Source of the DNA: Candidatus Amesbacteria bacterium RIFCSPLOWO2_01_FULL_49_25
GTDB lineage: Bacteria; Patescibacteriota; Microgenomatia; CAZETR01; Amesbacteraceae
Reading direction: 5' to 3'
NCBI GenBank assembly: GCA_001773725.1
Contig: MEXP01000001.1
Location: 1 to 52,245 of the forward strand
DNA: 52,245 nt
The notes beneath the pieces are model-generated. The model did no database searches and was not told where the DNA came from. It saw only the letters and a list, made by a program, of their open reading frames with translations. The position numbers and the translations under genes are program-made. Of this stretch, positions 16,567-24,921 are shown one piece after another (position 1 is the first letter of the stretch; every line of letters starts with the position of its first letter).

Positions 16567-18243
16567 TCACCGCCCTTCATAAGATAAAGTATACAACCTT
16601 TTTATTTCCGATATATCCGTAGCCTCCTCCGGCTTCTTCTCCCTCCAGCCCTCGAATCTGGGAAATCTCAACGCGTACCCGGAGGTGTGCATAGGGGATT
16701 TCGTAATCTCATCCGCCCGTATTTCCGCTACCAACCGAGGCTCCACCCAAAAATCACACTCCATCTGCTTACTCACCGCGTAGTTATCCGGTATGCTTTT
16801 GACCTTTAAGTTTTGACATTTAACTTTCAACTCCCTCCACTCCTCATCCGTCAGCCCTGTCCCCACCTTAGCCACAGTCAAATACTTATCGCTCTTATGA
16901 TCATACACACCGATCAAAAAATCTCCGATTCCAAATCCCGATCTCTTACCCTGTCCCACGTCATATCCCATCACTACCGCATCGATAGTATCCGCCAGAG
17001 TCGACTTATCGTAGCTCTTTTTATACTTAATCCAGTTAAAATTTCTCGCCCCGGCCGCGTAAATCCCATCCGATTTCTTGGCAATTATCCCCTCACACCC
17101 ATCCCCTATCGCCCTCCCAAAAAATTCCTCAATGTCTTTTGTTGATTCAGCTGTTTTTTTCGGCATTAATCTCACCGTCTTTCCAGGTATCACCAGCTCC
17201 TCCAGTCTTTTCCTCCTCTCGTCATACGTTTTATTGGTCACATCCATTTTCTCTGCCGCCAATACGTCAAATAAATAAATCGTCAGCGGAATTTTCCCCG
17301 CCATTTCAGTAATCTGGTACTTCCTCTTTCTCTGTACTGTCTCCTGAAAAGGCAAAAATCTTCCGTCTTTCCCCAAAGCAATCATCTCCCCCTCCACCAT
17401 GCAGTCATGCTTAATTTGTTTAGCCAACCCCTCCACCACGTCCGGATACATAGAAGTCACATTCTCCAACCCCCTGGAGAACAAACTAATCTTATTTCTC
17501 TGGACATGCGCCTGTATTCGCAGTCCATCAAGTTTGTACTCTAGTGCGCAACGACCATTTCTCTCCCAAATTTCTGCCGCGTCCTTTGCCCTTTCCGCCC
17601 GAGCCATGAGCACCGGCGTCCCGATTTCCGATCCCAGCTTTCTCGGTTTCTTATGCCTCACAATTTCGCTCGCGATCTCCCCCAAATCCGCTCGCACGTT
17701 ATACATCGACTCAATTTGTTGCCTCAAAGATTTATCTCCAGCAATCATCCAAGACAAACTGTCCAAAACCGTCATATCCGAAAACCCCGTCCGCAATTTC
17801 CCCAATATCATCTTCACCGCATACTTCGCCTCTTTCCCGCTCAAGTGATCAACCAATTCACCAATTAACTTCATCTTAAGTTCCTGACTCCCTCCCCCCC
17901 CCGCCTGGGCAATCTCAAGCAGCTTGTCATAAACCTCTTTTATCCCATGGTTCCTAATTCCTGATTCCTTATTCAGTTTCTCTGCCACCAATCCCAAATC
18001 CCCGAGTTTCTTAAAAAGTTCGTTTGCCCTCGGGCCTAGCGCTTTCAGCATCTGCTTGTCCGCGATGCCAAAATCGGGCGATTTATATGCCGGCCCCAAC
18101 CTTCCCTGGGTCATATAGGCCACCAATCTGGCATCTTCCAGGTTAGTTCTGGAAAACAATTCCGCCAAAATCCGCGTCATTTCCAGCCTACTCGCCGTCC
18201 CCTCCAATTTCTCAAGGTATTCCGCCAATTCCGCAAATCTCAT
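16567..18243 (-). CDS. lig: ATP-dependent DNA ligase, archaeal/LigB type
   Basis: The 558-aa protein has an N-terminal alpha-helical DNA-binding domain, the adenylation motif EYKLDGLRI with the reactive lysine at about residue 237, GEMIALGKDGR (motif III-like), EGIIAKKSDGIY (motif IV) and NWIKYKKSY (motif V). The layout is that of archaeal replicative ligases, not of NAD-dependent LigA. Two repeat-derived segments sit in it: ESGIRNHGI near residue 95 and KVKCQNLKVK near the C-terminus. The C-terminus (RFPRFEGWREKKPEEATD) is the usual ligase end. Confidence 0.95.
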   Translation of the reverse strand: MRFAELAEYLEKLEGTASRLEMTRILAELFSRTNLEDARLVAYMTQGRLGPAYKSPDFGIADKQMLKALGPRANELFKKLGDLGLVAEKLNKESGIRNHGIKEVYDKLLEIAQAGGGGSQELKMKLIGELVDHLSGKEAKYAVKMILGKLRTGFSDMTVLDSLSWMIAGDKSLRQQIESMYNVRADLGEIASEIVRHKKPRKLGSEIGTPVLMARAERAKDAAEIWERNGRCALEYKLDGLRIQAHVQRNKISLFSRGLENVTSMYPDVVEGLAKQIKHDCMVEGEMIALGKDGRFLPFQETVQRKRKYQITEMAGKIPLTIYLFDVLAAEKMDVTNKTYDERRKRLEELVIPGKTVRLMPKKTAESTKDIEEFFGRAIGDGCEGIIAKKSDGIYAAGARNFNWIKYKKSYDKSTLADTIDAVVMGYDVGQGKRSGFGIGDFLIGVYDHKSDKYLTVAKVGTGLTDEEWRELKVKCQNLKVKSIPDNYAVSKQMECDFWVEPRLVAEIRADEITKSPMHTSGYALRFPRFEGWREKKPEEATDISEIKRLYTLSYEGR

Positions 18244-18280
18244 GTGCCAATTCTATCCTATACTCTCACGCTCTTCTACT

Positions 18281-18463
18281 CTATTCTACGTACCCCGTCA
18301 TAAAAAAGTATCCAAACACCACCACCATCAAAAAAATGCACCCCAATCCGACACTTACCCAGCCGGATTCATATCGTGTCATTCTATAAATTCCCTCCCC
18401 CAAAAGCGACAAACCGAAAAACGTTGGCAAAATCAGCATCACATATAGTAGTTGAGCTTCCAT
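18281..18463 (-). CDS. 60-aa two-segment membrane protein, unknown
   Basis: MEAQLLYVMLILPTFFGLSL begins a protein with two membrane helices separated by a short polar loop (GEGIYRMTRYESG). It lies two bases from the Fic gene and 37 from the ligase gene on the same strand. The hydrophobic pattern supports a real gene, but no family is recognised. Confidence 0.65.
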   Translation of the reverse strand: MEAQLLYVMLILPTFFGLSLLGEGIYRMTRYESGWVSVGLGCIFLMVVVFGYFFMTGYVE

Positions 18464-18465
18464 AC

Positions 18466-19578
18466 TTACTTTTTAAGCGCATACTTAGCCGCTTTAGTTG
18501 ACCCTCTTTTGGTAATCACTCCTTTTTCAATAAGCGCCTTCAGCTCCCGCAAGATAGTGTCGTCGGACACCATAGGCAATATTTTCTTAGCCTCAGGCAT
18601 GCTCATTTCCCCATTGCTATGCAGATACTCCATCAGCTTCATCTGCCGCTCAGAAATTTGTACTTGCCTCCCCATCCTATGTTTAATTTTTATGTCAACG
18701 GACAACTCCCTTACCTTATCTTTAATCTTAGTTAATTCACTCGACAAAGCCCGGGTAAACACCGTTAGCCAAGGAGTCAAATCCCGCTCGGAAAGTACTG
18801 CAGATTGATTGGATACTTCCATCAGGCTTCCGAAATATTCCTCGGCATGTTTATCAAAATATTCTTCCAGAGCGAAAAATCTTCTAATATCATACCCTTC
18901 CAGATACAGCACCATCGTCGCAAATGCCCTAGCCGCCCGCCCGTTCCCTTCCACAAAAGGGTGCACAGCCGCCAGCACATAATGCGCTATCCCCGCTCTG
19001 ATCACCGGGTGCTCCTGCCGTCCTTTCCCACTGTTCAGCCATTCCAAAAAACTCGCCACCAACCCCGCCACTTCAGAAGACGCAGGCGGCCTAAAACCAA
19101 CTTCTCCCGTCACGGAATTTCTCAAGACCACTTGTACTTGTCGAAAGGCCCCCGCGTGCCCCACCTCCACACTCTTATCCACCACTAATTTGTGAATCGC
19201 CAGCAGCACTTCACTCGTATAATCCGCCAGCCCAGCTTCATTCTTTCCCGCCGGTTCCTGCATTGATTCTACATAATCCAGCACCTTCCGGTAATTTATT
19301 ACTTCCTGAACATCCCGCTCTCTGGCCACCACTCCCGCCTCACTCGCTTGATTTGGGTCATCCATCCCCCGATCCATAATCAGCTTCGCCTGCCCCAGCG
19401 TCAAATCATTCCCCTCCAATATCGTCCCGTAATGCACCGCCCTCAGCCTGGCTTCGTCACGAAATTTTGCTTCCCACGCCGGAACTATCGGGGCATTATT
19501 AATCACCTCCCGAGCCGCCTCCACCCACCCGATGTTCTTCAAAATCTCTGTCGTGATAGTATACTTAGGAACGTACAT
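18466..19578 (-). CDS. Fic-family protein with C-terminal winged helix
   Basis: The 370-aa protein has the Fic core HPFVEGNGRAARAFA (about residue 205), matching HPFx(D/E)GNGR, so it should transfer AMP or a related group to protein hydroxyls. An N-terminal inhibitory helix motif (GTILEGNDLTL, S/TxxxEGN type) is present, so activity is probably self-restrained. The last 70 residues look like a winged helix (EMSMPEAKKILPMVSDDTILRELKALIEKG), as in Fic proteins that bind their own DNA. No antitoxin gene lies beside it. Confidence 0.92.
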   Translation of the reverse strand: MYVPKYTITTEILKNIGWVEAAREVINNAPIVPAWEAKFRDEARLRAVHYGTILEGNDLTLGQAKLIMDRGMDDPNQASEAGVVARERDVQEVINYRKVLDYVESMQEPAGKNEAGLADYTSEVLLAIHKLVVDKSVEVGHAGAFRQVQVVLRNSVTGEVGFRPPASSEVAGLVASFLEWLNSGKGRQEHPVIRAGIAHYVLAAVHPFVEGNGRAARAFATMVLYLEGYDIRRFFALEEYFDKHAEEYFGSLMEVSNQSAVLSERDLTPWLTVFTRALSSELTKIKDKVRELSVDIKIKHRMGRQVQISERQMKLMEYLHSNGEMSMPEAKKILPMVSDDTILRELKALIEKGVITKRGSTKAAKYALKK

Positions 19579-19774
19579 GGAAAAAAAGCGCGCGGCCCGA
19601 GTGCTAAGCTGCGTTAATCACGCTCCTCGCGACTTGCGAAAGCGAAAGCATTTGAGCAACAAAGCGAGGTAAGGGATATACGCAACCTCGTTGCGGATAT
19701 TCTACGGTAAATTTACGGTAATTGCAACGCAAATACCGACCGACATATCTTCGATATGGCGGGCATAAAAAGCA
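19579..19774. other. Divergent intergenic region with palindromes
   Basis: This gap separates the Fic gene from a + strand small gene. It contains hairpins CGCAAC-CTC-GTTGCG (about 19691-19705) and CATATC-TTC-GATATG (about 19743-19757), and a TACGGTAA direct repeat between them. The track ORF 19604-19795 does not look protein-like. These may be operator sites for the Fic winged helix; this is inference. Confidence 0.4.
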
Positions 19775-20029
19775 ATGGCCAGCAAAAAATTCCATCTCGA
19801 GCTAGTCACCCAAATGCTCACTCTCTGCTCATCGGCATTTGGTTTAGTCGCCGCCCTGGCTTGGAATACCGTCGTTCAGACATTCATAAACGACTTTATC
19901 AAGCCCTTTTTACCCGCCGGCGGCTCACTCATCATTTCTCAGCTTATCTATGCAGCAGTCATCACCATCCTAGTCGTCACCATCACCCTCAGGCTCTCTC
20001 AAATCAAAGACAGTCTAGAATCCAAATAA
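19775..20029 (+). CDS. DUF5654-like small membrane protein
   Basis: The 84-aa protein begins MASKKFHLELVTQMLTLCSSAFGLVAALAWNTVVQTFINDFI and has two membrane helices. The AFGLVAALAWN segment is the mark of a small family common in CPR bacteria and archaea (DUF5654 as I recall). Its role is unknown. It is convergent with the pyrophosphatase gene, with seven bases between them. Confidence 0.8.
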   Translation: MASKKFHLELVTQMLTLCSSAFGLVAALAWNTVVQTFINDFIKPFLPAGGSLIISQLIYAAVITILVVTITLRLSQIKDSLESK

Positions 20030-20036
20030 CTTTGCT

Positions 20037-20579
20037 CTAGTACCCAGTTTTATCCAACCACTTTTTAAACTCCTTCAGCGCCTTAGACCTCATTGAATAT
20101 TTGTTTTTCTCCCCCATTGTCATCTCCCCAAAAGTCTTTTTGGAGCCCTTGGGTATGAAGATCGGATCCCAACCGAAACCCCCACCCCGAGGCTTCAGAG
20201 CAATGCTACCGATAGTTCTTCCTACAAACAAGTGATTATTCCCTTTTACATCCACATAAACGATCGTTGTCTGCGCGGTTGCATCCCTTTGCTCATCACT
20301 TTTCAACACCTCTAAAATTCCTTCATTTCCAAGCGCCTTCATGAATGCGTCTATGTATGTCCCCGGTAATCCATTAATCGAGTCAATAAAAAGTGCCACA
20401 TCTTCAACAAACAATGACTTTTTAAGGCTGGACCAGTAACTTCGGGCTTTCTTTGTCGCCACTTCTATCGGGTCCAGAGACTGTATTTCGTCTATTTCAA
20501 GTGGAATCCCCACCACCTCAACGCCCAAGATTGTGCTCGCTTCTTTTAACTTCCCCTGGTTTGTAGTTGCAAAGTACAT
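20037..20579 (-). CDS. Non-canonical purine NTP pyrophosphatase (RdgB/HAM1 family)
   Basis: With the ATG at 20579 (MYFATTNQGKLKEA) the protein is 180 aa; AAAGGAG lies just upstream and supports this start. Family marks are the TTNQGK start, the acidic FVEDVALFID, LPGTY and GGGFGWDPIFIPKGS followed by K(K)TFGEM and SMRSKA. It removes ITP, XTP or dITP from the nucleotide pool. It is divergent from the IMPDH-like gene, and both handle purine nucleotides. Confidence 0.92.
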   Translation of the reverse strand: MYFATTNQGKLKEASTILGVEVVGIPLEIDEIQSLDPIEVATKKARSYWSSLKKSLFVEDVALFIDSINGLPGTYIDAFMKALGNEGILEVLKSDEQRDATAQTTIVYVDVKGNNHLFVGRTIGSIALKPRGGGFGWDPIFIPKGSKKTFGEMTMGEKNKYSMRSKALKEFKKWLDKTGY

Positions 20580-20608
20580 AGTCTCCTTTATTATCATATA
20601 GTATCATC

Positions 20609-22129
20609 GTGACCACCAAACCCGAAACCAACAACTTAGAAAGCCTAAAGGCAGATTTTTTTAAACTTCTCGACCCTGAGCATGGAACCAGCCGCATCAC
20701 CAAACTCCTTGCCCAATCGGAAAAAAACGGGTCATATTTACAAAAATGGTACGCCTTCAGCAAAAAAGCCCAAGACGTCTATCCCAGCCAAGGACTTCTC
20801 CAAACCCCCCATGACTACCTCGACTACCAAATGAGCCAGATACTTCCACAGGACATTTTGATCGAAACGCTAAGAATCAGAAGGTATTTTCTAGAAATTT
20901 TCAATCACCCATACCGACTAAATTTTTTAAATAAGGTCAGCCAATCAAAATTCATCGCTCCCCCCAAAATCATCTGCCAACCCATCGAAACCGCCATTAA
21001 CAACGGTTTATCGCTGGCCATCGGCGATCTTGGGGCCACCCCGGCCGGATCCCAAAATCCCAGAATCAGCCGCAGAGAAAGATATGCCCAAGGGCCCTTC
21101 ATCAAACTAGGCAAACAAGCCAGAGCCTTATTCATAGGCTCTTCGTCCCCGGACATTTGGAATAGCTCCGCCGCTATAGCCACTATGGCCGCCTCTCACT
21201 GTCTCGCCGCAATCCCCAGAAACGGCCTCCTTTCCGACATCAAAAGACAGTCGGATGTAGCCAAGGAAGTTTTTCAGTGGCTTGATGAAACCCAACACGA
21301 ACTCCTTGCCGATAGAAACGATAGGAAAGATATTGCTAAGTATTGGAAAAACAATGTCATGGGCACCCTGGAAGCATCCGAGGAAGAAGCCCTCAAAAGA
21401 GCCGATTCGTTAATAAAAACCGGAGTGAGTGTCTTTAGAATTTATTCTCCCGAACCAGGCACTGGAACGATCGACACCGTAAAAAAGCTACGTAAATACT
21501 TTGGCCATAAAATTGAGGTCTTTACCAGTTTTATTGTCGACGTTAATCAGGCCAAAAAAGCCCAAGAAGCCGGAGCGGATGGGATATTTGTGGGCATCGG
21601 GGGGGGTGGTAGATGCACGACTGGTGTCCGTAGCGGGAGTGCGATCGACTGGCCGGAACTCGTACACAAGCTGCGGGGTGAAATCGAGATCCCCATAATC
21701 GTTGAGGGCGGGGCAACCGATCACGTCGCGGTGTCCCTTCTCCTGGGAGCAAGTGGTATAAGCGTATCTCGGGCGGTCGCGGGTGGAACCATCGAATCGC
21801 CCGGTGGTGCCATGTTTCTATCCGATGCAAAAGGCAGACTATTCAAGCCTTACGGAGGCGAAGCGTCAGCTAGAGCCAAATTCATCGAAAAAAAACTCTT
21901 AGCTTTCAATATCCCCTCTTTCATCGAGGGTGAAACCGGCAATGCCTACTTGAACTTTAGTAAGCACCTCTTTCCCACACTCACGCTAAACTTACATACC
22001 CTCACAGAAGACGCCACCCTAGCCATGGTATTCAAAGGAGTAGCTAACATCCACGAATTACATGCCATCAATCCTTCTCCCCTGAGGCAAATAACCACCT
22101 TCGGTGATTTTCAAAGAAACTCACACTAA
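20609..22129 (+). CDS. IMP dehydrogenase/GMP reductase-like TIM-barrel protein
   Basis: The 506-aa protein starts at GTG 20609, nine bases after a TAGTATCAT-like -10. It has an IMPDH-type barrel: GADGIFVGIGGGGRCTTG matches the catalytic loop GIGPGSxCTTR including the cysteine, followed by IPIIVEGGATDHVAVSLLLGASGISV (phosphate site). The N-terminal 120 residues are unlike IMPDH, and there is no CBS pair. The loop arginine after CTT is glycine. It probably acts on a purine nucleotide, but whether it is a dehydrogenase, reductase or something else is open. Confidence 0.75.
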   Translation: MTTKPETNNLESLKADFFKLLDPEHGTSRITKLLAQSEKNGSYLQKWYAFSKKAQDVYPSQGLLQTPHDYLDYQMSQILPQDILIETLRIRRYFLEIFNHPYRLNFLNKVSQSKFIAPPKIICQPIETAINNGLSLAIGDLGATPAGSQNPRISRRERYAQGPFIKLGKQARALFIGSSSPDIWNSSAAIATMAASHCLAAIPRNGLLSDIKRQSDVAKEVFQWLDETQHELLADRNDRKDIAKYWKNNVMGTLEASEEEALKRADSLIKTGVSVFRIYSPEPGTGTIDTVKKLRKYFGHKIEVFTSFIVDVNQAKKAQEAGADGIFVGIGGGGRCTTGVRSGSAIDWPELVHKLRGEIEIPIIVEGGATDHVAVSLLLGASGISVSRAVAGGTIESPGGAMFLSDAKGRLFKPYGGEASARAKFIEKKLLAFNIPSFIEGETGNAYLNFSKHLFPTLTLNLHTLTEDATLAMVFKGVANIHELHAINPSPLRQITTFGDFQRNSH

Positions 22130-22954
22130 TTACGCACCGGCCTGAAATACCCCCTCGGCCAAATCATCCGCGTTATATCCATACCCCACTTTTTCATACA
22201 ACCTCTCTGCGGTTTTTTTAACCAAAAAAGCCCCGGCGGCAGCAGCCAATAAGGGTGGATTTTTAGCCGCCAAGCCCACAATTACTCCCGCCAGCACATC
22301 CCCCGTCCCCCCCTTAGTCAATCCGGCGTTTCCTCCAGTTATCTCATAAGTCGTCTCCCCGTCACTTACATACGCCACCGGGCCTTTATACACAATAACG
22401 CAGTTAAATTTTTCGGAAATTGTTTGTAAATTGCCGGCCCTGAGCGAAGTCGAAGGGGAAATTAAAAATTGTAAATTAAAAAGCATCTCATACTCCTTGC
22501 GGTTCGGAGTAAGTATCGCTCCCTTTGGAATCCACTCCTTATCCATCACCTGCAAACTGCCCCCGTCAATCACCCACCTCTTGTCAGGAAATTTTTTCAA
22601 TAAATTTTCTGTCACCTCTTTTGTTTCATCTCCTCCTCCATCTCCGATCTCCCTCCTATACCTCATCATTCCCGGTCCGATCAAAATAGCATCGGACTTA
22701 TTTATATACTCCCCAACTTCCTCCCACGGCACCCACACAAACGAATTCAACTTGGCCACTTTTTCCAAATCCCGTTCCGGACTGGCAAAAAATACCATAT
22801 CCACCAATCTCGAAGCCCCCTTGACCGCCAACATCGGTGCGCCATGAAATAGACTCGACCCCCCAATAATAGTCACCTGACCGTTATCCTCCCCATCCGA
22901 ATCCTCCCTCGGCCTCCACAATTTCTTCAAATCGTCGACAGCAAATGTTTTCAT
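22130..22954 (-). CDS. nnrD: ADP-dependent NAD(P)HX dehydratase (YjeF C-terminal type)
   Basis: The 274-aa protein is a ribokinase-fold enzyme with GQVTIIGGSSLFHGAP near the start, ILIGPGM, AILTPNRKEYEML and the key loop NAGLTKGGTGDVLAG. It repairs hydrated NADH and NADPH; the NnrE epimerase domain is absent. In the middle, LQFLISPSTSLRAGNLQT is encoded by a composite repeat insertion (about 22412-22490). The gene is the last of the long minus-strand cluster. Confidence 0.9.
   Translation of the reverse strand: MKTFAVDDLKKLWRPREDSDGEDNGQVTIIGGSSLFHGAPMLAVKGASRLVDMVFFASPERDLEKVAKLNSFVWVPWEEVGEYINKSDAILIGPGMMRYRREIGDGGGDETKEVTENLLKKFPDKRWVIDGGSLQVMDKEWIPKGAILTPNRKEYEMLFNLQFLISPSTSLRAGNLQTISEKFNCVIVYKGPVAYVSDGETTYEITGGNAGLTKGGTGDVLAGVIVGLAAKNPPLLAAAAGAFLVKKTAERLYEKVGYGYNADDLAEGVFQAGA
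22412..22490 (-). repeat. Composite in-frame repeat (AT-rich units around a CCTTCGACTTCGCTCAGGG unit)
   Basis: A GAGCGAAGTCGAAGG unit (22438-22458) is flanked by TTTACAATTT-type units, and the whole encodes LQFLISPSTSLRAGNLQT. The same core stands in the intergenic gap at 23001-23020 and resembles sequence after tRNA(CAT) at about 33913 and 35294. Confidence 0.65.
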
Positions 22955-23000
22955 ACAACGGAGCAGATGTGACCGCTAATTCGCGCGCAGCCGGACGCCG

Positions 23001-23020
23001 TCCCGAGCGAAGTCGAGGGG
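23001..23020. repeat. GAGCGAAGTCGAGGGG dispersed unit between recF and nnrD
   Basis: CCCGAGCGAAGTCGAGGGG lies in the 108-base gap between recF and nnrD and matches the unit inside nnrD. The track ORF 22884-23084 over it is probably not real. Confidence 0.55.
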
Positions 23021-23062
23021 CAGGCAGTCGAACACGTATTTGCGCACATCGAACCGCGGCGA

Positions 23063-24082
23063 TTACATTCGAATTATAGTCCAATCTTTCTCAACTGGCA
23101 CTAAATGCTCGTCCGCACTCGTTATCACCACCTGCCCCGGGTATTTTTTCACAAACTCCACCACCTCCCCCCGATGTTTATGATCCAACTCTGAAAATAT
23201 ATCATCAAGTAACAACACTGGCTCACCACCAAGATATTTCATTTCGCATTGTTTCAGCCACCATACCGCCATTCTCTGCTCGCCCCGGCTCCCGTATTTG
23301 CTTACATCCCTCTTATACTCTCCCGCTCTCCCGCTCTTATACTCTAATATAAAGTCGTCTCTATGCGGCCCCACCAATGTCGCCCCCGCCGCCACTTCTT
23401 CCTGTTCATATTGCCCCAATCTCGACTCAGAAATAACACTTTTGTCATAGACAAACCCCGTCACCGCCAAAAACTCGCCTCTCTTTAAGCTCATATATTC
23501 GCCATTCTTAATCAGCAGCTTGTCCCAAAAATACAACTGGTTCCTGGTCGCCAAATTATCCCGGATCAAATCCAAAAGTTTATTTCTCTGTCTCACCCCT
23601 TTTTCATAGCTAATCAGGCTTCTCCTGTATTCCCTGTCCGCTTGGGAAATCACAAAGTCCAAATATCGTCGCCGGATAGATGGGCTTCCCGTCACCAATT
23701 CCATGTCCCCCGGCCCAAACATTACAGCTCTCATCAAACCCACAAAATCGACCTGTCTTCTCGGAACCCCGTTTATTTCAAATCTTTTCCGATCAGTTAC
23801 AGTAATTTGAGCATCATAAATTTCGGAACTATTTGCTCGTGGAGCGCGATCTATTGATCGAAATTGAAAATTGAGAATTGAAAATTCGGTGTCATTTCTA
23901 ATCATTTCAGCGTCTCTCTCGGCCCTAAAACTCTTCCCCGTCGCCAGTAGATATATAGCTTCGACAAGATTACTCTTCCCGCTCCCATTCTCCCCCAACA
24001 CCAACGTTCTTCCCCCCAACTGGAAATCCGCCTTCTCATAGCTTCTGAAATTTCGCAGGCTAATCTTATTTAAACTTGACAT
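23063..24082 (-). CDS. recF: DNA replication and repair protein RecF
   Basis: The 339-aa protein has Walker A VLGENGSGKSNLVEAIYLL, the RecF SFR segment, GATLVGPHRDDF, an ABC-signature-like YGSRGEQRMAVWWLK and Walker B PVLLLDDIFSELD. It loads or helps RecA at gapped DNA. Two repeat insertions are visible: SILNFQFRSIDRAPRAN near residue 70 and SGRAGEYKRD before the signature (23311-23345). It overlaps mutM by 13 bases. Confidence 0.95.
   Translation of the reverse strand: MSSLNKISLRNFRSYEKADFQLGGRTLVLGENGSGKSNLVEAIYLLATGKSFRAERDAEMIRNDTEFSILNFQFRSIDRAPRANSSEIYDAQITVTDRKRFEINGVPRRQVDFVGLMRAVMFGPGDMELVTGSPSIRRRYLDFVISQADREYRRSLISYEKGVRQRNKLLDLIRDNLATRNQLYFWDKLLIKNGEYMSLKRGEFLAVTGFVYDKSVISESRLGQYEQEEVAAGATLVGPHRDDFILEYKSGRAGEYKRDVSKYGSRGEQRMAVWWLKQCEMKYLGGEPVLLLDDIFSELDHKHRGEVVEFVKKYPGQVVITSADEHLVPVEKDWTIIRM
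23311..23345 (-). repeat. In-frame RAGEYKR repeat in recF
   Basis: Units of GAGTATAAGAGCGGGAGA encode YKSGRAGEYKR. Related copies are at 24651-24686 (mutM, IRAGEYKR) and 26824-26858 (glycosyltransferase, VRAGGYKR). Confidence 0.75.
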
Positions 24083-24918
24083 TTAGGGCAATAATACGTT
24101 CCCCTTCCCCCCAACTCAAACTTATGCACAATTCCCCCATCCCCCCGTTTACATTCTTCCCCTTCCCGCCCATAAGTTCTGAAATGCTCCTGGTAATGCC
24201 CTCCCAGTCCGTGCAAATCAATATATTTCGCGTCCGCCGCCGTCGCCCCTCCATACCTAATCCCTTCTTTAAGAACTTTAACAACTCCCTTATACAACTC
24301 CGAATATTGCTTTGAAGTCAGCGTATTGACTCCCCGCCGCGGATTGACCTTGGCCTCCCACAACGCATCGTTCGCATAAATGTTACCTATCCCCGAAATC
24401 ACACCTTGATCCATCAAAACCAGCTTAATTGGTCTTTTGGATTTTGACACCAATTCGGTAAACTTCTTCTCGTCAATCTCAAACGGCTCCGGTCCCAGCT
24501 TTTCCACAAATTTAGGATTTATCTCCACCCACCCGAACAAACGTTGGTCATTAAAATACAACGTCCCTTTATCAAAATAAAATATCACCCTCGTATGACT
24601 ACTGGGCATTTTATTCAAAAAATCTTCGGTGGGGTGTCCACCCACCACTCTCTTATACTCTCCTGCTCTTATACTCTCCTGCTCATAGATTAATTGTCCG
24701 GTCATTTTAAAGTGAAATCCAAGTAATAAATCCATTCCGAAATCTATTAGCAATACTTTTCCCATTCTCTTTACATCTTTTACACTTTTATGTACTACGC
24801 TTTCGAGCTTCCCGTTAATCACTTTATGACTTAATATCTTAATCTCTTTACAAACCTGTCCCACCAGAACTTTCTCAAGTTGCAACCTCACCGTCTCAAT
24901 CTCAGGCAACTCCGGCAT
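24070..24918 (-). CDS. mutM: Formamidopyrimidine-DNA glycosylase
   Basis: The 282-aa protein starts MPELPEIETVRLQLE with the catalytic proline and glutamate, has the conserved lysine region (GKVLLIDFG) and H2TH domain (LVLMDQGVISGIGNIYANDALWEAKVNPRR). It ends with a zinc-finger-like part. There one cysteine is missing: EECKRGDGG lacks the second Cys of CxxC, while YYCPKCQ is intact. It excises 8-oxoguanine. The segment ESIRAGEYKRV comes from the RAGEYKR repeat and lies in a surface loop. Confidence 0.94.
   Translation of the reverse strand: MPELPEIETVRLQLEKVLVGQVCKEIKILSHKVINGKLESVVHKSVKDVKRMGKVLLIDFGMDLLLGFHFKMTGQLIYEQESIRAGEYKRVVGGHPTEDFLNKMPSSHTRVIFYFDKGTLYFNDQRLFGWVEINPKFVEKLGPEPFEIDEKKFTELVSKSKRPIKLVLMDQGVISGIGNIYANDALWEAKVNPRRGVNTLTSKQYSELYKGVVKVLKEGIRYGGATAADAKYIDLHGLGGHYQEHFRTYGREGEECKRGDGGIVHKFELGGRGTYYCPKCQV
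24651..24686 (-). repeat. In-frame RAGEYKR repeat in mutM
   Basis: Tandem GAGTATAAGAGCAGGA units encode QESIRAGEYKR, which interrupts the usual mutM sequence. Confidence 0.75.
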
Positions 24919-24921
24919 AAT

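Noticed and set aside
19604-19795. 63-aa minus ORF in the Fic upstream region
   Set aside because: It is made largely of palindromic sequence, is Cys/Arg-rich without pattern, and overlaps the start of the + strand DUF5654-like gene.
22884-23084. 66-aa minus ORF between recF and nnrD
   Set aside because: It spans a dispersed repeat and part of nnrD in another frame; it has no protein-like pattern.
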